Shown here piece after piece: positions 28,901 to 39,511 of a DNA stretch of 64,000 nucleotides. Within the stretch, counting starts at the first letter, position 1. The number at the start of each line of letters is the position of its first letter. Both the position numbers and the translations under genes were made by a program. The notes beneath the pieces are model-generated. The model was given only the letters and a program-made list of their open reading frames with translations. It searched no databases and was not told where the DNA came from. Source of the stretch: Nematostella vectensis (Eukaryota > Cnidaria > Anthozoa > Actiniaria > Edwardsiidae); the NCBI RefSeq assembly GCF_932526225.1, contig NC_064042.1, forward strand, positions 1,409,001 through 1,473,000, written 5' to 3'.

Positions 28901-31900
28901 ACTCTAGACCCTATGGCAGTACTCTAGACTCTATGGCAGTACTCTAGACCCTATGGCAGTACTCTAGACCCTATGGCAGTACTCTAGACCCTATGGCAGT
29001 ACTCTAGACCCTATGGCAGTACTCTAGACCCTATGGCAGTACTCTAGACCCTATGGAAGTACTCTAGACCCTATGGCAGTACTCTAGAGCCTATGGCAGT
29101 ACTCTAGACCCTATGGCAGTACTCTAGACCCTATGGCAGTACTCTAGACCCTATGGCAGTACTCTAGACCCTATGGCAGTACTCTAGACCCTATGGCAGT
29201 ACTCTAGACCCTATGGCAGTACTCTAGACCCTATGGCAGTACTCTAGACCCTATGGCAGTACTCTAGACCCTATGGCACTACTCTAGACCCTATGGCACT
29301 ACTCTAGACCCTATGGCAGTACTCACTTGTTTAATGGCAGTGACAGTGATGACAAACACAAGCGGGAGAATGCTAGTAATAGGACTAACAGGGCTGTCAA
29401 TTATCAACTGCAATTATGGAACAGAAAAATAACACAATTATAAGACAAAACTCATAGGCAATAGAAACACTCTATATCACACAAACTTTAGATAAAACAT
29501 TTACAGAACCACACATTACATCCGCATGTTGTAGACAATACACCCTAAAGACACTCTACAAAGAGAAACCTTAGAGACACAGCCTTCAGACACCCCACAG
29601 AGATATGGTACACACTTTGAAACAACAAGCCATAGACACATACCGTACAGACTATAAAACTACAGGCACACACTACAGCACACCTCAAGACAGACGTCTT
29701 ACACACCCTATAGATACACCCTACTCTAACATCCTACCGATACACCCTACAAACATACACCATTTAGACACTCCCTACTCTGAAATCCTACCGATACACC
29801 CTACAAACATACACCATTTAGACACTCCCTACTCTAACACCCTACAGATACACCCTACAAACATACACCCTTTAGACACACCATACTATAACACCCTACA
29901 GATACACCCTACAAACATACACCATTTAGACACACCATACTATAACACCCTACAGATATATCCTACAAACATACACCCTTTAGACACACCATGCTGTTGT
30001 TAAATCCTACAAATCTACACCCTTAATAAAACCATTGAGCAGACAGTAAGCCATAGTATATTTCTGTGTACTTCCCATATGCCTAAAAGACTTGCTAGCA
30101 AATTTGGCATATTTCTTTTAGGATAACCATCTAAATGTACATGTACTCACACAACATAAATAAGCCATGACAAGAAAATAGTGTGCATTTAATGCAATCT
30201 ACAAATAATGTTGTATGTGTTTTTTAAGGCTAATAAATATCTTATAAAGGACCTCCCTTGTGTGTTTTGAGATAAGCCCACTTTTGCTACACATTTAGTG
30301 TGATAGAAATCAGTTCCTGCGACCACACGTTTAATCAAGGAGCCTCCTCTTACCTGAATTGTCCCAATGCACAGAAAGTAGAAGTTTGCTATCCTTCTGA
30401 ACTGCTCAAACAGATTCTTGGGGATGAAGTTCCATATTGTATACTGTAAGGAAATATATTTTATTGTTGTATTCTAAATATTTGTGCTTTTTAATTCAAC
30501 CCTATTATGAAACATTTGGTATCCTCTAGTAAACATGAATTCAGCCATTTCCTCCTACAATAACGATCTATTGTGACCTTGGATCTCTAGGTTGTATTTT
30601 GTGTATCACATCATTTATTTTCTGTTTGCCTGCAGCACACCAGGCTCATGTATGAAGGGATTAAATTTGCCTTTTTGATGTAGAAAATGTAAGGACAGAA
30701 ATCTACATTCATGCTTTTGTTACCCATCTATCAAAGGGAAACTACAGTAAAAACTCTTACCTTTGAGGTTACTATCATGTTATCTGCATATCGCTTTTGT
30801 TTGATCGCAACATCTGGGTCGTTGCTAGGGTAACGGTTGGACACATAGACAGTGCGCCATTCCTCCTCATAATGATGTGCCCTCCCTGGCAAAAGGTCCT
30901 AATGACATTATATGTCAAATCAATAAACGTATGTCAATTACTGGTATTTTACACACCTCATGGCAGTTTTCTAGATGGCCCAGCCAAAACGCCAACACTT
31001 ATTCAGTTTATTTTCTGACTAGCATGCGCCCAATAGTTACTGTGCCCAGTGCAAAGGGCATACGGCCTGTGCAAACACACTCTTAGCACCCATAAGAATC
31101 AAGAATTTGTTACCAAGCCCACTAGAAAAAAATAATTATATTTATTTACTTTGTTACTGAAAGGTCTCCTAAGATATCCAAAATTTCGAACTTTGTAAGA
31201 TTTTAAGGTTGCAAAAGTTGACATGAGCTATTGACTGTTTGACTAGCTTTGGCGCTTGGTGGTTTGATACAAAAATTAACACCTGCCTAGAAATTTGTTT
31301 CAATTGAGGTACTGTATGCAAGAGAGCTCATTTAAACCTGTAGACCTCAATAAAAAACATATTAAAACAGGACCACCTAGTTTAACTACTTCTACCCAGT
31401 AAATAACCCAGTTATGTATGCTTGACATGAAAAAAAAAAAACTATCAATGCCAGTAAATAGGGTTCTGTACAGTACTTATGTACAAAATCATGAAGAAAG
31501 GATCAATTAAAAGAGTCATACAGAATAGGTGATAACTTTTAAAAAATACCATCACCATTTAGATAACACATAATGGATATTGCATTATATACTTTACACA
31601 TATTCCAGGGAGTTAAAATTGTCACTAATTTATCATGCAAAGTGGATGTTCCAAAACTCATTAGAGCTTTAACCACAACTAGACAATTAAAATTGGGCAA
31701 GGAAAGGTGTCAAAAGTGAAGAAGAAACATTATTAAAAATTGAAATATAGACATTGATTATCTTATATTCAAAATAAAATGAAAACTCAATAACGACACT
31801 TTTAAATCATTGAAAAAATCTTGCATCTTGCAAGTCACTGTCAAATTCATTCATTTAAAAAAAGATTTAATATATGATTTGCATAATTGATTCACTATCG

Positions 31901-34109
31901 AGCAAATAACCTATTGAAAAAATCCTAAAACATATCAACACTTAACAAGAAGTGAGGAAGAATTCTAAAAATAGAATTATAAAAGCATGGAAGCATTGGA
32001 AACAAGATATTTCTTTGGATCAGCCAAGGATATTTTAGGTTCTCAAATCTGTTAGGAGACTCAAAAGTCTATTAAGCTTATTGTAGGTGCTGGGTTTTAA
32101 GTAACTTCTAGATTTAATACCCCTAACCCCATGTATAGGCCATAATCCAAAATGAGCTTTAATATCAGAGTGTGTTTTATACAATGGTTCCTAATTTACA
32201 CATCACTAAAACCAGAGGTTTTATCTGTGGTCGCCTAACACAGTTTGAAGCAGAAATTAGGAAAAAAATATATTTTTTTAAAAACAGACCTTGAAAATCT
32301 GATTGAAGAGTGAACATTATGAACAGTTTCATCTGTACTTGGGTAAATACTAAGACAATTTCTTAGCACAGCATTATGTAAGCTAGTAACAAGAAACATA
32401 CAATAATTACACATCAAACTACTTGCTCCAACTACAATTTTAAGCAGTTATAAGCTTTTATAAATTATTCTCTGATGCTTCCACATATTGATAAACAATT
32501 CCACTCAGGAAGTAAATATAATTAACTAAGTTAACAAGGTAGTGGAATTTGGGGAAGCTCTAGAAACCCAATTTCTAAACAAAAAGGAAATACAATAAAT
32601 TATGCATACAATCTTAAATATTATAATGAATCTTTTGCCTAAAAAGATTAGACATTTAAGCTTAAAATCCTTGATTTATTTGCATTGGTTTACTATTCTG
32701 TTTCATATGGGATAAAGCACTAGTCCATCTTTCTATTGATAAACCATTTACTTCAATGGTACTGATCAAGATCTCCGCAGGAATATTTAATTGAAGGAAA
32801 TATTAGTTGACAGTATTGACACTATTTTCAATACATTATTAATATTTCATTCTTTGCTGTGTTTTGTCACCTTAGCAATCTGAACATTAACAAAAAAGCT
32901 ACTATGTAAAAGATGATACTAGCAAAAGATGGAAAAAGTGAGAAAACACAAGGAATGAGGACTGTCATTCAAAAGTGGAAACTGCTGATTAAGTTTGATT
33001 TTGTTTTAAAATGTTGTCATAAGTTATGTTTTTAAATGTATCTTTTGCAAAGTGAAGTTAATTCATACATAAGAATAATTGAATACATAATCTTAGCTGG
33101 AAAAAAATCATTTTTTTAAAAAATACATTATAAGCTTACATACTGCAGCTCGAATAATGATGTATTTCTTTAGAGCTATGAGAAAAATATAAATACTTTA
33201 TGTAGTGTTGGTGTTTCTATAGTCCCCGGTAATCAGACGTCATTTTCTAGTTCTCACAATCTGCCCATTTCTTTCCACGATAAGTTCTCCCTTATTATTG
33301 CTTTAACCAAAAGATATTATCGAATGTACACTCATTAGATGAGCAGATCTGGCTGCTATTGAATTCTAGATAAACACAGGATATTCGAGACAACCGTGGA
33401 TACCGTACCGTTATTGAAAATTACTCAAGTTTTATCTTAGCATTAAAACCACTCGAGCGAGTCTCCACAGTTACCAGCTCAACTTGAAATTAGGGCTTCA
33501 CCTTTTAAGTGAAATAGAGTTTCGGAGTAATTAACATTGCTTGGGGTTGTGACCAAAAGCTAATTTTCTGAACCGTTCAAATCGGTTTTATGCAATGTAT
33601 TATTTTGTTTGTGTAAGGAAAATTCCAATCTGATTTTTTTTTAAATTACAAATAGCTTTCGCAATGAAATAGCGTTAATTTCTATCGCATGATAATGTGG
33701 AATGTTGCATCGTTATAAGTGAGTTCTAATCGAAAATAAAATAACAGAGAAGAAGACCATTTTTGTTGTAGTTCTAAGGGTGAGATAAATAAAATAATCC
33801 AACTGATTTGAGAGACAGAGGTGAAATCTGCGGCTAGCAATGAATGAGGAAGAACGTGTACGATGCTATCTGCTTGAACATCACAAACATTACACTATGT
33901 TTCCATACTAAATCTAGACCTTATTAATATAAGATACAACAGTTGTAAAACTGCAATATTAATCACAGTTCCACACTGCCTAGAAGTCTTGAATATCAGA
34001 ACTCAACTCGGTCTATTTCCATTTCTTGTCACTTCGGTGAGATGAAACCGGAACAGCAAAACATAACATCACTCACCAAACATCGATCGATGAGACGGCC
34101 AAGTGGCAT
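7949..34109 (-). CDS. ATP11: P4-ATPase, ATP11-like phospholipid flippase (37 coding exons)
   Basis: This gene encodes a probable aminophospholipid flippase moving lipid to the cytosolic leaflet. I rebuilt coding exons (5' to 3', high to low): 34109-34077, 30865-30761, 30443-30354, 29407-29327, 27303-27196, 27088-26960, 26657-26554, 25062-25015, 24657-24593, 24502-24471, 23831-23782, 23432-23291, 22133-22052, 21820-21705, 21404-21315, 21207-21139, 20478-20380, 19945-19902, 19437-19369, 18937-18864, 18796-18693, 18253-18182, 17697-17656, 17368-17301, 17223-17169, 16912-16844, 15913-15834, 15671-15592, 15287-15214, 14691-14443, 12125-12066, 11910-11783, 9407-9349, 9122-9052, 8936-8871, 8654-8551, 8135-7949. 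All join in phase (1066 codons). Seen motifs: DGET at 176-179 (actuator domain), PISL at 349-352 (M4), DKTGTLT with phosphorylated Asp402, TGDK at 662-665, GDGAND at 776-781 and ten hydrophobic stretches. Similarity is closest to ATP11A/B/C ([27 protein letters not shown]). The start is short: exon 1 encodes only 11 residues and its join to exon 2 is the least certain. The last exon either splices on to an unseen tail or reads through to TGA at 7940-7942. Confidence 0.92.
9640..11809 (-). repeat. 27-bp array seeded at the exon 32 splice donor, about 76 copies
   Basis: On the gene's strand every unit contains CTTTACCA|GTAAGTAATC, which is exactly the end of exon 32 plus its donor (junction at 11783/11782). 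The exon-proximal copy is the functional one. Distal copies beyond about 9735 are degenerate, so the array is older at the far edge. Because 27 is a multiple of three and the unit lacks a stop on the plus strand, it produces a long artificial open frame there. It fills nearly all of intron 32. Confidence 0.95.
12214..12401. mobile_element. MITE family B, copy 1
   Basis: The element has inverted ends around ACAATC...GTGGGACACTTCCC and GGGAAAGTGTCCCATT...GATTGT. A nearly identical copy lies 1.6 kb away at 13806-13989 in the same intron (intron 30) and same orientation. It is noncoding. The GGGACACTT ends are the clearest inverted part; about 34 bp pair imperfectly. Confidence 0.7.
13806..13989. 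mobile_element. MITE family B, copy 2
   Basis: Almost identical to the copy at 12214-12401, including both inverted ends. Differences are a few substitutions and one or two single-base indels. Either recent insertions of the same family or a local duplication; the 1.4 kb between them is not duplicated, which favours separate insertions. Confidence 0.7.
16116..16850 (-). repeat. 29-bp array seeded at the exon 26 splice donor, about 21 copies plus leading fragments
   Basis: On the gene's strand each unit carries TTAAG|GTAATCAGATAACC, matching the exon 26 end and donor (junction at 16844/16843). At the far edge (about 16116-16227) a longer fragment also carries a copy of more of exon 26 (CATGCGGTCACTTTAAG), so the first duplication covered at least about 20 nt of coding sequence. 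It occupies intron 26 between the functional donor and exon 27. Confidence 0.93.
17400..17510. mobile_element. MITE family C copy (CTGCTACGGC end)
   Basis: The sequence combines GGGGCACTGGGGGCACAT with a poly-C stretch and ends in CCTGCTACGGC. Related copies occur at about 48808-48975 and 62705-62875. It lies in the intron between exons 23 and 24 of the P4-ATPase gene. This copy is truncated or diverged at its left end. Confidence 0.5.
19030..19275. mobile_element. MITE family A, copy 2
   Basis: The ends CTTTGGCTTCTGTCGTT and AATGACAGAAGCCAGAAAG are inverted and match copy 1 at 2.1 kb, as do the interior CATTGGCCAGCACTGAAATG and flanks GTTATCAATATT and CGCAGAATATT. It is inserted in intron 19 of the P4-ATPase gene. 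Confidence 0.65.
20440..20645 (-). repeat. Triplication of the exon 17 acceptor and exon start
   Basis: Three copies of a unit of about 70 bp contain TTTGTAG|CAAGACGTTCTGG, that is the branch-side intron end, the acceptor and the first 25-30 nt of exon 17. The functional copy is the one at 20478. The two extra copies lie upstream in intron 16 and keep intact acceptors. Confidence 0.85.
20750..21160 (-). repeat. 48-bp array seeded at the exon 16 splice donor, about 8 copies
   Basis: Units carry CCTAGCGTGTTG|GTAAGTCTGG on the gene's strand, a diverged copy of the exon 16 end CCTAGTGCATCG with its donor (junction at 21139/21138). All extra copies lie on the intron side. Some units have lost the G before GTAAGT (CTGTAAGTCTGG) but keep the GT. 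Confidence 0.9.
24664..24975 (-). repeat. 13/26-bp array next to the exon 9 acceptor
   Basis: On the gene's strand units read GGCTTGTTATTAA/GGCTTGTTATTGA and end about 7 bases from the acceptor GCTTGTTAG at 24658. The acceptor itself looks like the last, altered unit. It makes up most of intron 8. Confidence 0.85.
25226..26590 (-). repeat. 151-bp array seeded at the exon 7 splice donor, 9 units including the real junction
   Basis: Each unit contains CACATGTGGACCTTTATGG|GTAACCAGC, a copy of the last part of exon 7 and its donor; the functional junction is 26554/26553. Spacing from the outermost copy to the real one is 1206 bp for eight periods. In the copies, exon bases TGCCAG read TGTTAG, giving a stop in the exon 7 reading frame. 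The internal copies are more alike than the two edges, as expected of unequal exchange. Confidence 0.95.
27545..29326 (-). repeat. 20-bp array abutting the exon 4 splice donor, about 88 copies
   Basis: The plus-strand unit is actctagaccctatggcagt. Read on the gene's strand, intron 4 starts GTGAGTACTGCCATAG, and every unit repeats GAGTACTGCCATAG, so the unit includes part of the donor. The array begins at the donor itself and fills most of intron 4. Common variants are GACC/GAGC/GACT and CAGT/AAGT. Confidence 0.96.
29700..30000. repeat. CA-rich tandem repeat of about 57 bp, 5 copies
   Basis: Units contain TACACCCTACAAACATACACC followed by TTAGACAC (written here in two parts). They lie in intron 3 of the P4-ATPase gene, roughly 350-450 bp from the exon 3 acceptor, so this array does not touch a splice site. 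Confidence 0.85.
30866..34076 (-). other. Intron 1 of the P4-ATPase gene, 3.2 kb
   Basis: This is the largest intron of the gene and is AT-rich single-copy sequence. I see no array, element or exon in it. Noncoding first exons or enhancers could be here but cannot be recognised. Confidence 0.6.
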
Positions 34110-34804
34110 CGTAGTGAACTCAAAGGGCTTGTATTCTTTTGTCCGTTTAGGCCCCGTCTAGTAAAGGCTGGATGTCGGATTGTAGATGTCCCATTTCCGT
34201 AGTTTTATATCCACCTGCCCTCGGAGTATCATCTCTGCTTGTTTGGCTCTGCTTTTGGACGTTCTTACCCGGGGGAGATTGGACCGAGGCGCATCATTGG
34301 TGAAGGTGCAGCTCGAAGCCAAGTATATAGGGCAATTGACTACTACCTATGCTTCTATAAATACTCGAAAAGTTATCGGGATTTATGTAGGCATCGGAAG
34401 ATTGCAGAATGCATTTCTGGTAGCATTATAAAAATGGTATCAAGATTGCATTCCTATAATGTATACAAATTATGAACCACTTTTAGACATGAGACTGACA
34501 ATAATTGCATTTGTGCCGGTAGGAGTCGTGGTTATTGCCTCCCTTTAATGCGCGGGTGTCCCAGAGTTACATTGTACATTTCGCTAGATATCGTAGACTA
34601 GCAGTAAAAGCTAACTACGGCGTTTTAGCGTATGTTTCGAAGGTATGTTCTATTTTTATTTTTTTATTTCGTCTGAAATAGATGAGGTTCGCTCCTTTAC
34701 AAGCGCCCGATTCATTTTCTTCATACCTCTTACCAGTCCTTTTTTTGCTTTATGCAAACACAAAAGAAAATGAATAAAGTAATCTATATAGCATAGCAAA
34801 GCGT

Positions 34805-34810
34805 TTTATT
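34805..34810 (-). terminator. Polyadenylation signal of the CatSper3-like gene
   Basis: AATAAA on the minus strand, about 200 bp after the CatSper3 stop codon and before the P4-ATPase start, at a plausible place for a 3' end. Confidence 0.5.
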
Positions 34811-35010
34811 AAAATTTACAAAAGTCACAAAATTTATAAATTTCCTTTCAGTCAACCTCAAAACCTTTCGAACGAGATCCCGCACACTGTAATAACCATC
34901 AGACATGGCCAAACATTAGATCCTATAATTGCCTGGTGAAAGGACCTTGCCAGAAGAAGGGGAAGAAACCGTCCAACCACGCTCTGCACGAAGACTTTTT
35001 TTCATGCTCA

Positions 35011-38000
35011 TCAATCTACTAATGCTTGTCCCGGAGTAGTATCAGAGCTCTTGTCGGCAGATCCGATACCGAAGGGTGTGACCGCACCCTTTCTCCCTGC
35101 CCTTCGAGACTGTAGCCTCCCTAACTGCAGAATCCCATACATTGAGCTCCACTTCTTGTCCGCCATGTCTGCTAACACGTTGGCAATCTGGAAATGCAGC
35201 TGCTGGCTTCTAAAAGAATGATGCACATCTAGTTCGGCATCTTGGCGAACCAGGATCCCCCTCTCCCCCGCCCCCTCTTCCCCCCTCCTTACGCCTGGGC
35301 GATGCGTTAGGTGATCTTTGGTGCGCAAAAACAGGAAAACGGGATATGGGTTTACGGGATACGGGATTGCATGCTCGAGTTAATCCAGCGCTTTTTTCTC
35401 ATCCATGAAAATGTGACCTGTGGGATGGCTCGCAAAGTACGCTGGATCTTCTGGCATGTCAGGACTGGGGCTTTACCCCTGTTAAAGATTCAGTAAAGTC
35501 GATGAAATCTGTCCTGTGGTTCGAGAGAGACCCAATCTGTGTATCATTTACCTAAAGGTGTACAGGTCTAGATGGTCAGTAGTGGCCAGGAATGTCTCTA
35601 TCCACGTGGGGTTTGTGCACGGATCCGCCATGATGACGTAGTCATCGTGACGTAACGTCTGCTGGAAACTTCGCGTCATCTCCTCGAAGTTCGCGTACTG
35701 ACTGCTTCTCTGAGGACGGGAAAGGGACGTTATTCATTCGCGTGCAAATCGGACGTCGTAACTAGGAATCCCGGAACCTGTCGAAGGGCACTGAATGAGT
35801 ATCGAAGGGCAAGACGTAATGACTTAAAAACCTTGCGCGTGTGACTAATACTTGCGCTTTTCACTACCACTATCGAAAGGGACACTGCTTTGTATCGAAA
35901 GCAAAGTCCGCTTGTGATATGCATATAATCTGTTAATGTCTTAGATACGTCAGAGTTAAAATGATATTATCATTTCACCCTGGAGTTCCTTCTCTATGCG
36001 CATATTCCCTCATCCCCGCCAAACCTGTTTCTCCAGCATTTTTTTTACGTCTTCGCGTTGTCTTTTGAAGAGGAAGTCCTTTTTCATCTATGGGACATCA
36101 GAAAAACACACGAGGTTAAAATAACAGCAACATTGGCATTTACCTACTTCAACCCAAAATATTGAAATAGCTTTCCCAAACGCTTTCTCGCACCCGTTAC
36201 TTTGCTAGGATGACAAAACGGTGGCTGACCGACACCCTTTAACCTTTTGCGTGATAGCACTCTTTTTGCTGGTGATGGTGTGCACAAGCGCTCGCCGTGG
36301 GGATTATTCGGTTGTTCCTAATCAAGAACCACTTTGTCCTTCATATCTCTACCTGCAGAATGTGCTCTTTCTCTTGTCTCTGTTGCTGAATAAACTTCTC
36401 TGTAGCCTCGTGGATATTCTAGACAATAAAAAAAAGAAAAAGCTCACATTCCCCATTAGCATCCAATCTTACAACAGCAGCAAAAGCAGCCCTCCTTTTT
36501 TCTTTAATAAACACATATCGGAAAAAGCCTGCTAGCACCGGCTTTTAAGTTTTCAAAGAAAAATGACCGAACGAGTAACGACGATAAAGAAGGACTTACT
36601 ACCGACATGTATGTTCAACTTCGTATAATCAGCGTCAGCATGTAACAGCTGACCTGTACTGCCATCATCATATTTATCATGTTTGATGATGCTTCAAAGT
36701 ACGTTCAGGCGGGTGCATGGGGGTGTGGGGAGGGGGGCGTCTGGCTCTCACCATGATGATGATCCCGATAAAGAGGTTGGTAAAGATGAAGTGTCCCAGG
36801 AATATAAAAGTGATGGTAAACCACTGACTGTACGGCCGCATGTCCAGATCCTTTTGTATCTCTGTCCATCCATCAACCTGGACAACAGATAACCTAGATT
36901 ACTTCCACCAAAATGGTATAAATCCGGATTGCTCCACCAAAACACAACATGGGTAGCTTAAACCCGGATTGCTCTACCAAAACACAACATGGTAATCTTA
37001 AACAAGGATTGCTCAACCAAAATACCACATGGTGATCTTAAACAAGGATTGCTCAACCAAAATACCATATGGTGATCTTAAACCAGGATTGCTCCACCAA
37101 AACACAACATGGTAATCTTAAACCCGGATTGCTCTACCAAAACACAACATGGTAATCTTGAACGCGGATTGCTCTACCAAAACACAACATGGTAATCTTA
37201 AACCCGGATTGCTCCACCAAAACACAACATGGTAAGCTTAAACCCGGATTGCTCCACCAAAACACAACATGGGAAGCTTAAACCCGGATTGCTCTACCAA
37301 AACACAACATGGTAATCTTAAACAAGGATTGCTCAACCAAAATACCACATGGTGATCTTAAACAAGGATTGCTCAACCAAAACACAACATGGTAAGCTTA
37401 AACCCGGATTGCTCCACCAAAACACTACATGGTAACCTTAAACCTGGATTGCTCTACCAAAACACTACATGGTAACCTTAAACCCGGATTGCTCTACCAA
37501 AACACTACATGGTACAAACCTTTTTAATGTCATACACTACATTTGAGAGTTTCGAAGATAGCCAAAGCAAATGATTTAATTATATTAGTATATGGTGAGG
37601 TCTACTCCAAGAGGTGAATCTGCTTTCATGTCTGACTTCTTAGTACCCCTTTTCTATTGCTAGCAAGCAGAGAGATTCCTTAGTAATTGTGATATGCTTC
37701 TAGCTACTTAATTCTACTCTCAAACTTACCGTTACAAAAGTGAATAGAGTGAGCATTGCAGTGCTGAGGTTTCCCCAGTTTTTCTTATCTCCCGTGTCAG
37801 CTTCGTAACCAAAGATGTAATACCCAACAACCGCAAAGAACCCCATTAGCATGGTGAGTAGTATGACGACATTGACCACAGAGTGTCTGATGGTGTCAAT
37901 CAGCGCAATCACAAGCACCTGAAGGCCCTCAATGAAGGAGATGGTGCGCAACACACGGGCAGCTGCAACACAGACAGGGTTAAATGTACATAGAGCTCAA

Positions 38001-39102
38001 AGGGAAAAGGCATGCGAAAGGAAGGAGAGGAAGAATGGGGTTGCACATACTAGGAGAATCATATAAGGGACTCCCTTCTCCTATTACTTTGGCTTTGGAA
38101 TCAGGCACCGTTTCTTATTTGCTGCCATGCCATGCTGCCATGCTGTTAACTGTTGATGATGATGATTATAATGATGTTGATGATAATGATAGGTTGATGG
38201 TGGTTTATGATGACATTGTTGATAATGTTGTTTGTTATTGATGTAATAAGGACAAGGAGAAATATTTGGATGATTATGATGATGATAAATAATGATGGAT
38301 ATGATGTTTTAGATATGGCAACAAACTACTCTTTTAATTAATGATTTGTGTCTTTTCTTATAAGTTCTTTTTCCTGGCCATGAAATCATCTTACCTCGAA
38401 GAAGTCTCAAAGGTGTTAATACATCATCACCCACATTTAATTCCTTTATAATCACTTGTATGTATGACATCCCGAGGATCGAGAAATCAAATATGTTATA
38501 ACTGCTTTTCCAGTATGCACGAGGCTCTGCGTACAGCTTCATAAAGAACTCCATGGTATAAACCGAGAGGAAGAACTCGTCTAGGGTCTTGAATGTGTTC
38601 TCGTAGACATCTTTGTAGTCATCAACGGTTTCCAGGCCGATACAGAGAGCATTTCCAACAATGACAAACATGATTGAGCCATTAAATAGACTACTCTGTT
38701 GGGAGAGATGTTATTCAGAAAACAGCGACGACGTTAAGAAAGGTTGAGAAATAAAATCACGATAGCAACTTACCGTTGTAACCTTTTGAACAAACTTGTG
38801 AAAATTGTAATCAAATCGGCGCTTCTTCTTTCTCATCCTAACAGAAAATGCTTTTAGCATTTCTCATTGGCAATTACTCTTTCTTTAAATTTTCAAAGCA
38901 GTATGATTGTCTCACACAAAATCATCGTTTCACTTAATTAATAGTTCAAAGCAACCGCACTTCTAAACAAACTAATAAAAGTACTTACTTACTTAATTAT
39001 TTTTAATTTCATTTCAAATTAACTCTAGCACAATTTTTTCACAACATGAAAAATACATGCTTCTTACCTCGAAAGGAAGTCCATAGGAACCAGGGGAGGC
39101 AT
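35011..39102 (-). CDS. CATSPER3: CatSper3-like sperm cation channel subunit (9 coding exons)
   Basis: CatSper3 is one of four pore-forming subunits of the pH-gated calcium channel of the sperm flagellum. Coding exons (5' to 3'): 39102-39068, 38837-38774, 38695-38395, 37962-37730, 36877-36752, 36418-36353, 36087-36025, 35709-35552, 35209-35011; phases agree and give 414 aa plus TGA, close to the mammalian length near 400. Seen: one six-helix unit; S2-S3 with AYWKSSYNIFDF (93-104); S4 with arginines every third residue (R130, R133, R136, R139); GDKKNWGNLSTAM before the pore; TVDGW at 211-215 as selectivity-filter motif; S6 FIFTNLFIGIIIM; then a charged coiled-coil tail and a loosely conserved C-terminus. 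Start chosen at 39102 because an in-frame ATG opens an exon whose donor joins in phase; Met7 is an alternative start. NWGNL and the TVDGW filter favour CatSper3 over CatSper1, 2 or 4. Confidence 0.92.
36888..37515 (-). repeat. 40-bp array next to the CatSper3 exon 5 acceptor, about 15 copies
   Basis: Plus-strand unit contains GGATTGCTCTACCAAAACAC and CATGGTAATCTTAAAC. The array starts within about 20 bp of the exon 5 acceptor (36878); the exon-proximal unit is degenerate. It lies in intron 4. Two unit types (CCCGG with ACACAACAT; CAAGG with ATACCACAT) alternate in blocks. Confidence 0.92.
38140..38300. repeat. GAT/ATG-rich microsatellite
   Basis: Imperfect runs of GATGAT and TGATGATAA lie in intron 3 of the CatSper3-like gene. 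A similar GATGAT-rich tract occurs at about 43940-44100 in the beta-galactosidase gene. Confidence 0.7.
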
Positions 39103-39511
39103 TTTTGTATGATTTTTTTTCAGCAATATTTACAGACCTTTTACACTGCTCTCGCCACAAAACGAACAACAGCACCCTCGGTCCAGTCCTCCACGGAGAG
39201 AGATTTGTCAGGGGTGGGGAGAGTAAAAAATAATAAAACAATTTTCTCCGCATCAAAATCAAAATAGAACCTGAGCAAAGTTATTTACCTTTTGGTTCCT
39301 TGATTTTGGGTTTTATTCTATTTCTAGGGGTGATGCAAGCGTTGTGTTTCTTACTAAGCATCAACCCCAGCCCCTACCCCAGCGTTGTCGTCTTTGCTGT
39401 CATACAAAGTTTAGAAACTCCGATTTCACTGTGGTTGCAAGATATGCAAGATATGCCAAGCTGCTAGGATATCAAGCTCCTCCGTTATCACACTAGGCCG
39501 TTTCCATCCAA
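39103..39511. promoter_or_regulatory. Divergent promoter region between CatSper3 and beta-galactosidase
   Basis: The two start codons point away from each other and are 409 bp apart, so both promoters and both 5' UTRs must lie here unless there are upstream noncoding exons. I see no convincing TATA box or other element. The role is inferred from gene layout. Confidence 0.5.
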
